This document shows positions 25,366-34,142 of a DNA stretch of 64,000 nt, in pieces. The stretch covers positions 62,001 to 126,000 of the forward strand of contig NZ_RQUZ01000008.1 of the NCBI RefSeq assembly GCF_003992065.1, read 5' to 3'. Position numbers and translations under genes: made by a program. The DNA is from Veillonella seminalis. GTDB lineage: Bacteria > Bacillota > Negativicutes > Veillonellales > Veillonellaceae. The notes under the pieces were generated by a model. That model searched no databases and was not told where the DNA came from. It worked only from the letters and a program-made list of their open reading frames with translations. Numbering within the stretch: position 1 is the stretch's first letter; every line of letters starts with the position of its first letter.

Positions 25366-25931
25366 CCTAAAGTTCCCTCCCAACGTTCTACAATCTGTAA
25401 TACTACATCAAGCACAAAAGCATGAACCTGTTTACCGTCAATGAGTCGCTGACGGAGTGTTGTCAAAGCTTCTTTGCCATGTTGTAAAATTTCCAAAGCC
25501 TCAACAGGTTCTAAGGTACTGCACAACTCGAGAAGAGCCGGCACATAATCCGGCAACTCCCGAGCAATGTCATAACCGTGTTTTTGAAAAAATTCTTTAT
25601 ACACTAATAATTCCGACGCCTGTTCCTCCGTATTGGTAGCATCATAAGATGTTAAATACATATTGGTATTACCGCTGAAGTCAAAAACGCGTACATATTC
25701 ATCTTCATACTCACGAGGCTGTTCATTGAGGATATAATCAAGCACGGCACCGAGACTTTCTTTTAGAGGGCTGTCCGTCCAAGCACGCCAGGCCGTTTGC
25801 ACGTCCGGCAAGGCTTCGCGCCATTCTGCGGAAGGATAGCTTAACAAATAAGCACTCAATTGCAAAGCTTCTTTATCTAAGGTAGTTTGATCCGGCACAA
25901 CTTGATTCATTGTTTCCATAGTCTTACTCAT
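25362..25931 (-). CDS. narJ: Nitrate reductase assembly chaperone
   Basis: A 189-residue TorD/DmsD-type chaperone needed to insert the molybdenum cofactor into NarG before the complex docks on NarI. LQLSAYLLSYPSAEWREALP, REYEDEYVRVFDFSGNTNMY and LPDYVPALLELCS match NarJ. The start at 25931 (MSKTMETMNQ) overlaps the narH stop by 8 bp (ATGAGTAA); a longer frame to 26006 only runs inside narH. It is shorter than E. coli NarJ (236) but covers the helical core. Confidence 0.93.
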   Translation of the reverse strand: MSKTMETMNQVVPDQTTLDKEALQLSAYLLSYPSAEWREALPDVQTAWRAWTDSPLKESLGAVLDYILNEQPREYEDEYVRVFDFSGNTNMYLTSYDATNTEEQASELLVYKEFFQKHGYDIARELPDYVPALLELCSTLEPVEALEILQHGKEALTTLRQRLIDGKQVHAFVLDVVLQIVERWEGTLG

Positions 25932-27405
25932 GGCCACCTCCGGCACAACCGTTGCAACCGGAAGCACTCGGAGCGGAACCGCCGCAACCGCCAAAGGCAC
26001 AATCACTGAAGCCCCCTACGCCTTGATGTAAGCGCTTTTCTTCCTGCGAAGCATTAACACCGGCCGGAATACGAAAACGATCGCGGTATTTAGCAATACC
26101 GAGCAAGCGATACATATCATATAAAGTATGTTCACCGTATTTAGCTTCAAACTCAGCGGTTTCTTCACCGTGCGTACGCATTTGCATATAACGACGTAAA
26201 TCAAGTAAGGTATCCAGCACACGGCGAATAACCGCTTCATTACCCGCTGCCAATAACTGGGCCAAATAAGCCACCGGAATACGCATAGCTTCCGCTTCAG
26301 GGAAATGCACCGAAGCAGCCTGTTTGTGTAAAATCGGACTCATTGGCGGCACGTACCAAACCATCGGTACCGTACGATATTCCGCATGGAGCGGTAACGC
26401 AATTTTCCACTCTTTAATGAGGCGAAACACCGGTGATTCTTTAGCCGCTTTAATCCAATTATCGGGAATCCCCTGCTCTTTTCCTGCTTTAGCAACTGCA
26501 GGATCATGCGGATCGAGCAATACATCGAGCATATTGTCATAAATATCCTGCGGATTTTCTGTAGAAGCTACCGCTTCCACTTTATCCATATCATAGAGCA
26601 ATACACCTACATAACGCATGCGGCCTACGCAGGTATCGGCACAAATCTGAGGCAAACCGTTTTCCAAACGAGGATAACAGAATACACATTTTTCAGCTTT
26701 ATTGGTCTGCCAGTTATAATAGATTTTTTTGTACGGACAAGCAGGTACGCAATGGCGCCAGCCGCGGCACACATCTTGCGAAATGAGGACAACGCCGTCT
26801 TCGTCACGTTTGTAGATGGCACCGGACGGACAAGAAGCCACACAAGCCGGATTCAAGCAATGATTGCAAAGAAGAGGTAAGTATTTCATAAAGATATCGT
26901 GGAAGTCGAGGGCGATGTTTTGACCCATTTTTTGCAGGTTCACATCGGCACGAGCCGTATTACCGCCGGCCAAATCATCTTCCCAGTTAGGGCCCCATTC
27001 AATTTCCATTTTTTCCTTCGTAATCAAAGAGCGGGGACGTGCCACCGGCTGATTGTTTTTACGTTTGGAGTGAATTAAAGTTTCATAGTCATAGGTCCAT
27101 GGCTCGAAATAATCTTTTAACTCCGGTTGTTCCGGATGGAAAAAGAGTTTCATCAGACGATTGCCTTTGGAGCCTGTTGCCAATTGCAACTTGCCGTCTT
27201 TTAAAATCCAGCCGCCTTTCCAATGATTCTGGTCTTCCCAATGTTTCGGATAGCCGATGCCCGGTTTTGTTTCTACATTGTTAAAATACATGTATTCCGC
27301 ACCTTCGCGGTTTGTCCACGTATTTTTACAAGTAATCGAACAAGTATGACAGCCGATACATTTATCTAAATTCATGACCATCGAAATTTGTGCTTTAATC
27401 TTCAA
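25924..27405 (-). CDS. narH: Respiratory nitrate reductase, beta subunit (Fe-S)
   Basis: A 493-residue electron-transfer subunit with four Cys groups: CIGCHTCSITC, CNHCLNPACVASC, CRGWRHCVPAC and CVFC...C. The Trp in CRGWRHC marks the [3Fe-4S] centre. A TTG start at 27405 (MKIKAQISMV) is chosen because it matches the NarH N-terminus and follows AGGAGG by 9 nt; the start overlaps the narG end. The C-terminus is odd: a Cys/Gly-rich tail (CAFGGCGG, CNGCAGGGHE) not typical of NarH. The tail could bind an extra metal or arise from the narJ junction. Confidence 0.95.
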   Translation of the reverse strand: MKIKAQISMVMNLDKCIGCHTCSITCKNTWTNREGAEYMYFNNVETKPGIGYPKHWEDQNHWKGGWILKDGKLQLATGSKGNRLMKLFFHPEQPELKDYFEPWTYDYETLIHSKRKNNQPVARPRSLITKEKMEIEWGPNWEDDLAGGNTARADVNLQKMGQNIALDFHDIFMKYLPLLCNHCLNPACVASCPSGAIYKRDEDGVVLISQDVCRGWRHCVPACPYKKIYYNWQTNKAEKCVFCYPRLENGLPQICADTCVGRMRYVGVLLYDMDKVEAVASTENPQDIYDNMLDVLLDPHDPAVAKAGKEQGIPDNWIKAAKESPVFRLIKEWKIALPLHAEYRTVPMVWYVPPMSPILHKQAASVHFPEAEAMRIPVAYLAQLLAAGNEAVIRRVLDTLLDLRRYMQMRTHGEETAEFEAKYGEHTLYDMYRLLGIAKYRDRFRIPAGVNASQEEKRLHQGVGGFSDCAFGGCGGSAPSASGCNGCAGGGHE

Positions 27406-30400
27406 GCCAATCAACCTCCTTCATCTTACGCACTACCACAAGCATGTCGCGCTGATTACCGGTAGGTCCGTAATAGTTAAACCCATAACTCAATTGACCG
27501 TAGCCCCCAATCATATGGGTTGGTTTCATATGAATACGTGTCGGTGTATTGTGGGTACCGCCACGACCGCCTGTAAGCGATGTGCCCGGTACATTAATGT
27601 GACGATCCTGCGCATGATGCATGTAAACGAGACCGCGCGGAATACGCGGTGTTACTACGGCACGGGATGCTACAACACCATTGCTGTTATATAATTCAAT
27701 CCAGTCATTGTCGGCCACGCCGATTTCATTGGCATCATCTTCATTGAGCCATACGGATTGACCGCCGCGGAACAAGGTCAACATATGCGGCGTATCAAAG
27801 TACATACTGTGAATACTCCACTTGTTGTGCGGCGTTAAGTATTTAAGTGTAATTTCACGAACACCGTCATTCGGCAAGCTTTCACGCATAGGTGCATAGG
27901 CCAAAATCGGTTTGAACGTCGCCATCTGTTCGCCCCATTCCGCCATGATGTCGTGGTCAAGGAAGTAGGACTGACGGCCTGTAATCGTACGGAACGGCAT
28001 GAGCAATTCCACATTATTGGTAAACGGCGTATAACGACGATTATCTTTGCCGTTACCGGTGAAAATAGGTGTACTGATAACGAGTCGCGGCTGCGCTACG
28101 ATATCTTCAAAGGTAATCTTTTCACCGCTGCGACCACCCGTCATTTTCGTTAAATCTTTAAGACCGGTGAGCTCTTCCGCTTTCGCCCAGCTCTTATGAG
28201 CTACGGCACCATTCGTTGCGGATGACAAGGTCAAAACAGCCTGACAGGCATGGTATGCATCTTCAATAGAAGGACAACCGGCGCCTACATCATCAGTCGT
28301 GGAAATCACACGACAGGCACCGTCGGTAGCGCCCTCAGGAGCGGTAGAGCCTTGAGCACGGCTGCGAATAACACCATTACGTGCTTTAAGTTCTTCGTAT
28401 TGTTCAGCAATGTTAACGGCAATACCGTGAGCACCGACTGTACCGTTAGCCAAATTAGGTCCTAAGGAACGTTGTTTTTCAAAAATACGCGTATAATCGC
28501 GTTCCACTTCTACGAGTTGCGGCATGGTTTTGCCCGGAATCGGATCACATTCACTGCGGCTCCAGTCTTTAACAACGCCGCCCGGCTGTGCCAATTCGGC
28601 TTCCGAGTCATGCCCTAACGGGGTAGCTACCATATCGCGATATACCGGCATATTCACTTCTTTAGCAAGCTTAGAAACAGCTTGGCCCAAAGTTAAGAAA
28701 ATATCCCAGTCCGTCTTAGCTTCCCAGCCCGGATCTACGGCCGGCTGGAACGGATGCACGAACGGATGCATATCGGTAGAGGATAAGTCGGTCTTTTCAT
28801 ACCATGTAGCGGTAGGAAGCACGATATCCGAATAGAGCGCCGAACCGGCCATACGGAAATCCAGGTCAATGAGCAAATCGAGTTTACCCTTACCTGCTTC
28901 TTCACGCCATTTAATTTCGGTCGGTTTAACAGCCGGCGTGTCCGATTCAAGGAGCCCGTCTTTCGTACCGAGTAAGTGTTTCATAAAGTATTCGTGGCCC
29001 TTGGAGGACGACGTAATAAGGTTGGCACGCCATACGATAAGGTTGCGTGGGAAGTTTTCCGGTGCATCCGGGTCCTGTACGGCAAATTCCAACTCTTTAT
29101 TTTTAAGCTGTTGTGCTACGAAATTCTTCACATCGCCAAATTCGGTGTAACCCGCTTTAGCCGCGTTTTTATAAATATCGGCACTGCTAGTCTTAAACGT
29201 AGGATAGGATGGTAACCAACCCAAACGAGCTGCCAATACATTGTAGTCACCTACATGACAATAACGTGGTTCTACAAGAGCCGATGTTAAATCGTTAGTA
29301 TCCATTTCATCACTACGCCATTGGTCGGTGGCGAAATAGAAGAAGGATGTACCGTTCTGCAAACGAGGCACCGGCTGCCAGTCTTTAGCAGTCATGATAG
29401 CGCCCCAACCTTCGGCCGGACGCAATTTTTCCTGACCTACATAGTGAGCCCAACCGCCGCCGTTCTTACCTTCGCAGGCACAGAAAAGCACGAGGTTCAA
29501 CACGGCACGATAAATAATGTCCGCATGGAACCAGTGGTTAATGCCGCCGCCCATGATGATGAGGGAACGACCTTTGGTCGCAATGGCATTATCGGCAAAT
29601 TCACGAGCCGTATGAATCACCATGTCCGGTTTGATACCGGTATATTTTTCCTGCCATGCCGGCGTGAATGGAGTATCACTTTCATAGTTAACATTCACTT
29701 CACCGCCGAGACCGCGGTCAACACCGTAGTTAGCAAGTAATAAATCATAAACAGTCGTTACATATACTTCGCCGTCAGCCGTCTTCATGCGTTTTACCGG
29801 CACACAACGGGATAAGGTGGCCGTATTGTCCAAGTGACCGAAGAACGGTAAGCTGACTGTTTTCAAATCATCCTTTTCATCAATGAAGGACAATTTAGGG
29901 CTGATAGGTTCGCCTGTTTCACTGTTTTCGAGTTTTAAATTCCATTTTGTCTTGTCGCTCCAACGATGACCCATTTGGCCGTTAGGGATAACTAATTTAT
30001 CGCTCTTTTCGTCGAGCACATAATATTTAAATTCGCTATGTTTCGACAAATCGCCCATGACTTTAGCCGTCAAGAAATGACCGGCCGTGAACTTGCCGTC
30101 TTTTTCATCCAAGCGAACGAGGAACGGGAAGTCCGTATAACGTTTAGCGTAGTCGAGGAACATTGGAGTCTGGTTATCTACATAGTATTCTTTTAAAATA
30201 ACATGACCCATGGCCATAGCGAGTGCCGCATCAGAACCGGCTTTTACATTAAGCCAAGTGTCGGCAGCCGTTGTAGATTCAGCATAATCCGGTGAAACGG
30301 AAATAACTTTGGTACCTTTGTAACGCACTTCCGTTAAGAAGTGAGCATCCGGTGTACGGGTCTGCGGAACGTTGGAACCCCAAGTAATGATGTAACCGGC

Positions 30401-31135
30401 ATTGTACCAGTCACTACTTTCCGGTACGTCGGTCTGTTCGCCCCATACCTGTGGACTGGCCGGCGGTAAATCGGCATACCAATCGTAGAAGCTGAGGCAG
30501 GCACCTCCCATGAGGTTCATAAAACGAGCGCCGGCAGCATAACTCAACATGGACATGGCCGGAATCGGCGAGAAACCGAAGTTGCGGTCGGGACCATAGT
30601 TCTGTACCGTATAGAGCATGGATGCAGCCGCAATTTCAGACGCTTCATCCCAAGTAGAACGCACAAAGCCACCCATACCGCGGGCGGACTTATAGCGTTT
30701 GGTTTTTTCAGGATCCGTAACGATAGATTTCCACGCTTCTAACGCATTCGGATGTTCTTTTTTGGCTTCACGCCACATATCCGCCAATTCACCGCGAACA
30801 TACGGATATTTTACACGCAACGGGCTGTACATATACCAAGAGAACGAAGCACCACGCGGACAGCCGCGCGGTTCGAAATCAGGCATATCGGGACTTGTTT
30901 CAGGATAATCATGATTTTGATTTTCCCACGTCACGATACCGTTTTTGACAAAAACATTCCAACTGCAGGAACCGGTGCAGTTAACCCCATGTGTGGAGCG
31001 CACCACTTTGTCATATGACCAACGGTTACGATACATGGACTCCCAGTCACGGCCGCCTTGATACACGGCTTGATGGCCTGATTCACTTTTATTTTTAGGT
31101 TTTAGATAGGAAAATTTTTTAAAAAACGTATTCAT
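27395..31135 (-). CDS. narG: Respiratory nitrate reductase, alpha subunit (molybdopterin)
   Basis: A 1246-residue catalytic subunit, the length of E. coli NarG (1247). The N-terminal FS0 cluster motif is HGVNCTGSCSW plus the later RGCPRGASFSWYMYSP, with His as one ligand. The Asp that binds Mo is in YADLPPASP. It reduces nitrate to nitrite with electrons from NarH. A GGAGG site precedes the ATG. The gene heads narGHJI and its promoter carries a palindrome like a Crp/Fnr site. No Tat signal is seen, consistent with a cytoplasmic-facing enzyme. Confidence 0.97.
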   Translation of the reverse strand: MNTFFKKFSYLKPKNKSESGHQAVYQGGRDWESMYRNRWSYDKVVRSTHGVNCTGSCSWNVFVKNGIVTWENQNHDYPETSPDMPDFEPRGCPRGASFSWYMYSPLRVKYPYVRGELADMWREAKKEHPNALEAWKSIVTDPEKTKRYKSARGMGGFVRSTWDEASEIAAASMLYTVQNYGPDRNFGFSPIPAMSMLSYAAGARFMNLMGGACLSFYDWYADLPPASPQVWGEQTDVPESSDWYNAGYIITWGSNVPQTRTPDAHFLTEVRYKGTKVISVSPDYAESTTAADTWLNVKAGSDAALAMAMGHVILKEYYVDNQTPMFLDYAKRYTDFPFLVRLDEKDGKFTAGHFLTAKVMGDLSKHSEFKYYVLDEKSDKLVIPNGQMGHRWSDKTKWNLKLENSETGEPISPKLSFIDEKDDLKTVSLPFFGHLDNTATLSRCVPVKRMKTADGEVYVTTVYDLLLANYGVDRGLGGEVNVNYESDTPFTPAWQEKYTGIKPDMVIHTAREFADNAIATKGRSLIIMGGGINHWFHADIIYRAVLNLVLFCACEGKNGGGWAHYVGQEKLRPAEGWGAIMTAKDWQPVPRLQNGTSFFYFATDQWRSDEMDTNDLTSALVEPRYCHVGDYNVLAARLGWLPSYPTFKTSSADIYKNAAKAGYTEFGDVKNFVAQQLKNKELEFAVQDPDAPENFPRNLIVWRANLITSSSKGHEYFMKHLLGTKDGLLESDTPAVKPTEIKWREEAGKGKLDLLIDLDFRMAGSALYSDIVLPTATWYEKTDLSSTDMHPFVHPFQPAVDPGWEAKTDWDIFLTLGQAVSKLAKEVNMPVYRDMVATPLGHDSEAELAQPGGVVKDWSRSECDPIPGKTMPQLVEVERDYTRIFEKQRSLGPNLANGTVGAHGIAVNIAEQYEELKARNGVIRSRAQGSTAPEGATDGACRVISTTDDVGAGCPSIEDAYHACQAVLTLSSATNGAVAHKSWAKAEELTGLKDLTKMTGGRSGEKITFEDIVAQPRLVISTPIFTGNGKDNRRYTPFTNNVELLMPFRTITGRQSYFLDHDIMAEWGEQMATFKPILAYAPMRESLPNDGVREITLKYLTPHNKWSIHSMYFDTPHMLTLFRGGQSVWLNEDDANEIGVADNDWIELYNSNGVVASRAVVTPRIPRGLVYMHHAQDRHINVPGTSLTGGRGGTHNTPTRIHMKPTHMIGGYGQLSYGFNYYGPTGNQRDMLVVVRKMKEVDWLED

Positions 31136-31159
31136 GCGTTGTCCCTCCTTGTTACTTTC

Positions 31160-31206
31160 AGCATACCAAAGGAGACACGGTTTATATGTGATTTAAATCA
31201 CATATA
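31160..31206 (-). promoter_or_regulatory. narG promoter with Crp/Fnr-type operator
   Basis: A 24-bp perfect palindrome at 31183-31206 contains TGTGA-N6-TCACA. On the minus strand the -10 candidate TATGCT (31160-31165) begins 22 bp after the GTGA-N6-TCAC core, which puts the site centre at about -41.5 from the start of transcription, the class II activator position. Confidence 0.8.
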
Positions 31207-31430
31207 TTTATAAATTTAATCCAAAAATACATTAAGCACTTATAACTATCAAATTATCTTGATATTTATAAAATTTTAATATCAATTAAAGCATCATATT
31301 TCTGACATCAATAAAAATTCTGTTCAAATTAAATAAATAGTAAATCACCCCAATAATTTGAATTTCTTTGGAATTTATACAACACAATTCCACTCTTTTA
31401 TGTAGATTTTTCATACGAAGGGAAAATTGC

Positions 31431-31459
31431 TTGAAAGACTGATTTTAGAGGTCTATAAT
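31431..31459 (+). promoter_or_regulatory. Promoter of the PepSY protein gene
   Basis: TTGAAA (31431-31436) and TATAAT (31454-31459) are 17 bp apart; the ATG lies 22 bp downstream with AAAGGAG between. Confidence 0.75.
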
Positions 31460-31480
31460 AGCAACGAAAGGAGTGTTCCT

Positions 31481-32932
31481 ATGAAAACACCAACGTTTTA
31501 CAAAATACACAGATATCTCAGCATATTTTCTTTCCTCTTTTTCTTTATGCTCTGTATCACCGGATTAATCTTATTATTCAGAACAGAAATTCAAGGTAAT
31601 AACCACGCCATGGGTGCGGCGCCTATGAATATTAACACTCTCTGGGACGGTGCCGATCAAGGGGCTGCCCAATTTACTCAGAAATATCCGACTAAAGAAA
31701 TCTTGAATATTTCACCGGCTATGGGCTCTCATCTGTTGCGCTACCGCATCATCGATAAAAACAACACCCATGAACCGCGTGCCCGCATGGGGATGGGCGG
31801 TGATTATATCATCTATAATCCGCACAGCCAACAGTTGATGCAACCGCAAAGCGGCAAGGTTACCGTTACACCGATTCGTACCGTAATGCATGCGCTCCAT
31901 GAATTACACACGCGCTTAGCTTTAGATAGATTAGGCTTATATCTCATCGGTATTATTTCCTTAATCTGCGGTTTGGCCGTCGCCAGTGGTGCTTTTTTAT
32001 ACGGACCATTCTCCAAAGCAGCGAAATTGCGTAGAGCTATGTTGCAAAATCAAAAAGTTAACCCTGTTGCAGCCAATACCGCCGGTACAAATACCGACAC
32101 CACCACTACCGCAGTAACCGACAATACCGCAAAACCTCATTCTTTCAAAGAGTCCTTGCGCAGTCGTTTTGCCAATTTGCATCGCGAGTTAATGATGTTA
32201 ACCGTTATTTTCGGTTTTATTCTCAGCATTTCCGGTACCGGTATTGCCGCCTTCTTTATCTTAAACGACAACTATAATAAGGATGTGGCCTACAATGCCA
32301 AAATCGAATTGAGTACTCAGAAATCTGATATTTTAACACCATCCGAAGCAATTTTCCGTGTACAAGCCAAATATCCGGGCCAGCTCTTGATTTCCATGGA
32401 TTATCCGTCCCGATTTAACGGACAGCATTATGCCTTCTATTTAGGTCGTGAAAACGATGAAGATCCGGCTTTATTCTTAGGGCAGCCGATATACGCCAAC
32501 TTATATAAAGACGGTCAACAAGACCATTTCTATTCGCAACCGATTCCATGGTACTTCACCGGCTTAACAACGCTCATCAATTTACATATTCATAATCACA
32601 ATACGATGGCCCTAAAAATTGTTTGGGGCATTTGGATGGTTGTGTTAAGTGTGGCTTCCCTATTTGGTGCCTTCTTAACCTTCCAACGTTGGGGCAAATG
32701 GACGTCTTGGCTTAAAACTCAATCGGCTCCGTCCAATACCAATAAAGTTTCCGCGGCAACAACTGTTATCAGTACTCAAACCAACACATGGACCCGCCCG
32801 ATTGCCTGGTCTGTCTTAACCATCATCGGCATGTGGATTCCATTGACGACTATACCGTATCATAACGAAATTGCTTTAGTAGCGATGATTTTACCACTAT
32901 TGGATATGGTTTATATCTTGATAAGAAGATAA
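31481..32932 (+). CDS. PepSY-TM membrane protein
   Basis: A 483-residue membrane protein of the PepSY-associated TM family (PiuB-like). TM1 is RYLSIFSFLFFFMLCITGLI (residues about 11-35), then a PepSY-like outer domain, TM2 near 150-175, a Thr/Asn-rich linker (TNTDTTTTAVTDN), TM3 (MMLTVIFGFILSISGTGIAA), a second PepSY domain, and TM4 plus later helices towards the C-terminus. The HRYLS and LH-E-L-H-T patterns match family histidines. Roles suggested for the family are metal/siderophore reduction or peptidase inhibition; none is proven here. The start at 31481 has AAAGGAG; the frame upstream to 31427 lacks a site. It is divergent from narG. Confidence 0.85.
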   Translation: MKTPTFYKIHRYLSIFSFLFFFMLCITGLILLFRTEIQGNNHAMGAAPMNINTLWDGADQGAAQFTQKYPTKEILNISPAMGSHLLRYRIIDKNNTHEPRARMGMGGDYIIYNPHSQQLMQPQSGKVTVTPIRTVMHALHELHTRLALDRLGLYLIGIISLICGLAVASGAFLYGPFSKAAKLRRAMLQNQKVNPVAANTAGTNTDTTTTAVTDNTAKPHSFKESLRSRFANLHRELMMLTVIFGFILSISGTGIAAFFILNDNYNKDVAYNAKIELSTQKSDILTPSEAIFRVQAKYPGQLLISMDYPSRFNGQHYAFYLGRENDEDPALFLGQPIYANLYKDGQQDHFYSQPIPWYFTGLTTLINLHIHNHNTMALKIVWGIWMVVLSVASLFGAFLTFQRWGKWTSWLKTQSAPSNTNKVSAATTVISTQTNTWTRPIAWSVLTIIGMWIPLTTIPYHNEIALVAMILPLLDMVYILIRR

Positions 32933-32959
32933 TATTAAATACATCAAAAATGCAAACTA

Positions 32960-32988
32960 AAAGAGCGACGAAAATTCGTCGCTCTTTT
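32960..32988. terminator. Bidirectional terminator between PepSY gene and Crp/Fnr gene
   Basis: AAGAGCGACGAA and TTCGTCGCTCTT form a nearly perfect stem, with TTTTT on the plus strand and TTTTAG on the minus strand. Confidence 0.88.
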
Positions 32989-33023
32989 TACATTTATTTA
33001 AGTTATCCGATAAAACAAGTAGA

Positions 33024-33704
33024 TTATGCCAATGAATCGACCGGTGCTAAAATTTTAAAATGATTTTTTTCAAATTCGATCAAACCGTCGTCCTGCATAC
33101 GCGACAGCTCCCGAGTTAACGCACTGCGATCTACACAAAGATACTCACTGAGTGCTACACGGCCAAGCGGCACATCAAATTCCATGCTGCCCCAGGCTTT
33201 TGCCATATAGGAAAAGTAAGCCATCAACTTATCACGCAAATTACGCTTGGATACAATTTCCAACTTTTGCAAAATTCGCACATTTTTATCGGCAATGAGT
33301 GTCATAATATTCTGCACCAACTGACGATACGCGCCGGAATCGTTGGCAGACAGTGACAATAATTTATCGAACGGAATATACAGTGCCGTCACATCGGAAG
33401 CGGCGTAAAAGTTAACCAGTGACACTTGATGAGAACTGCAGGCAAAAGATTCACCGAATAAATCACCGCGATTCATAAACACCAAAATCGACCGATTCCC
33501 CCAAATATCTTCACTCATCATGTGGACCGTACCTTTTAAAATCACGCTTACGCAGCACACCTCTTCATCGGCAAGCGTTATATAGGCTCCTTTTTTAGTT
33601 TTCTTGGTAAAAGCACCTACAGTCTGCAATAACGTCTTAAATTCCGCTTCATTAATACCGCGTAATACCCGCAGATCCTGTACCATATCAAACGTATACT
33701 TCAT
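33024..33704 (-). CDS. Crp/Fnr-family transcription regulator, probable nitrate regulon activator
   Basis: A 226-residue regulator with an N-terminal cyclic-nucleotide-type beta barrel (GAYITLADEEVCCVSVILKGTV... GDLFGES at about 80-90), a dimer helix and a C-terminal helix-turn-helix (ALSEYLCVDRSALTRELSRM). The recognition helix keeps Arg at the positions of CRP R180 and R185 (DRSALTREL) but has Ser in place of E181. It lacks the N-terminal Cys cluster of FNR, so oxygen sensing by Fe-S is unlikely; heme, NO or redox sensing as in HcpR-like regulators is possible. It is encoded between narGHJI and narK, whose promoters share GTGA-N6-TCAC sites. The start at 33704 has GAGG. Confidence 0.88.
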   Translation of the reverse strand: MKYTFDMVQDLRVLRGINEAEFKTLLQTVGAFTKKTKKGAYITLADEEVCCVSVILKGTVHMMSEDIWGNRSILVFMNRGDLFGESFACSSHQVSLVNFYAASDVTALYIPFDKLLSLSANDSGAYRQLVQNIMTLIADKNVRILQKLEIVSKRNLRDKLMAYFSYMAKAWGSMEFDVPLGRVALSEYLCVDRSALTRELSRMQDDGLIEFEKNHFKILAPVDSLA

Positions 33705-34142
33705 ACGTAACACCTCAGTTGTAATCTATTCTAAAAACGCCTTTTCCCTAAAAGCATTACCTATTCTATTATAGCATACTATATATCTAACGTTATATAT
33801 TTAGTGCCTCATGACAGCCTTTTTTAACGGATTCTACAAAATGCACAATTTCATTTTGAATTCCATACTCCATAGACTCAATCAAATTTGATTTCCACTC
33901 AGCAAAAAACATTCTTTTTCACAGAATCTTACTTTTCAGTGATATTTATCACATACAAAATTGAATATTTTTCCTATACTCCAATTAGACACACTTTATA
34001 CCCCACGGCTGTATTCCGAAATAAATCGACTTGATACACCTCGGTATAAAGCCAACATCGTCATGTTGATAATAGCCGCATTCTATATCACAAGTTAGGA
34101 TACCGGCTGCTTTCTGCATTACTGTAACAAAGGAGTGTACGC
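33705..34142. other. Divergent regulatory region between Crp/Fnr gene and narK
   Basis: No gene. It holds the narK operator and -10 (33939-33980), a long narK leader of about 155 nt, and near 33770-33800 a TATAAT on the minus strand that may serve the regulator gene. Confidence 0.55.
33939..33980 (+). promoter_or_regulatory. narK promoter with Crp/Fnr-type operator
   Basis: GTGA-TATTTA-TCAC at 33939-33952 is followed 22 bp later by the -10 candidate TATACT (33975-33980). The spacing is identical to that at narG, so both probably respond to the same activator at -41.5. Confidence 0.78.

Larger units (their letters stand above)
31136..31480. other. Divergent regulatory region narG / PepSY gene
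   Basis: No gene. It holds the narG promoter and operator (31160-31206), a long AT-rich stretch and the PepSY promoter (31431-31459). Confidence 0.6.

Noticed and set aside
25931-26006. Longer narJ start
   Set aside because: The extra 25 codons lie inside the Cys/Gly-rich end of narH and read as an out-of-frame shadow; the overlap start ATGAGTAA is the typical one.
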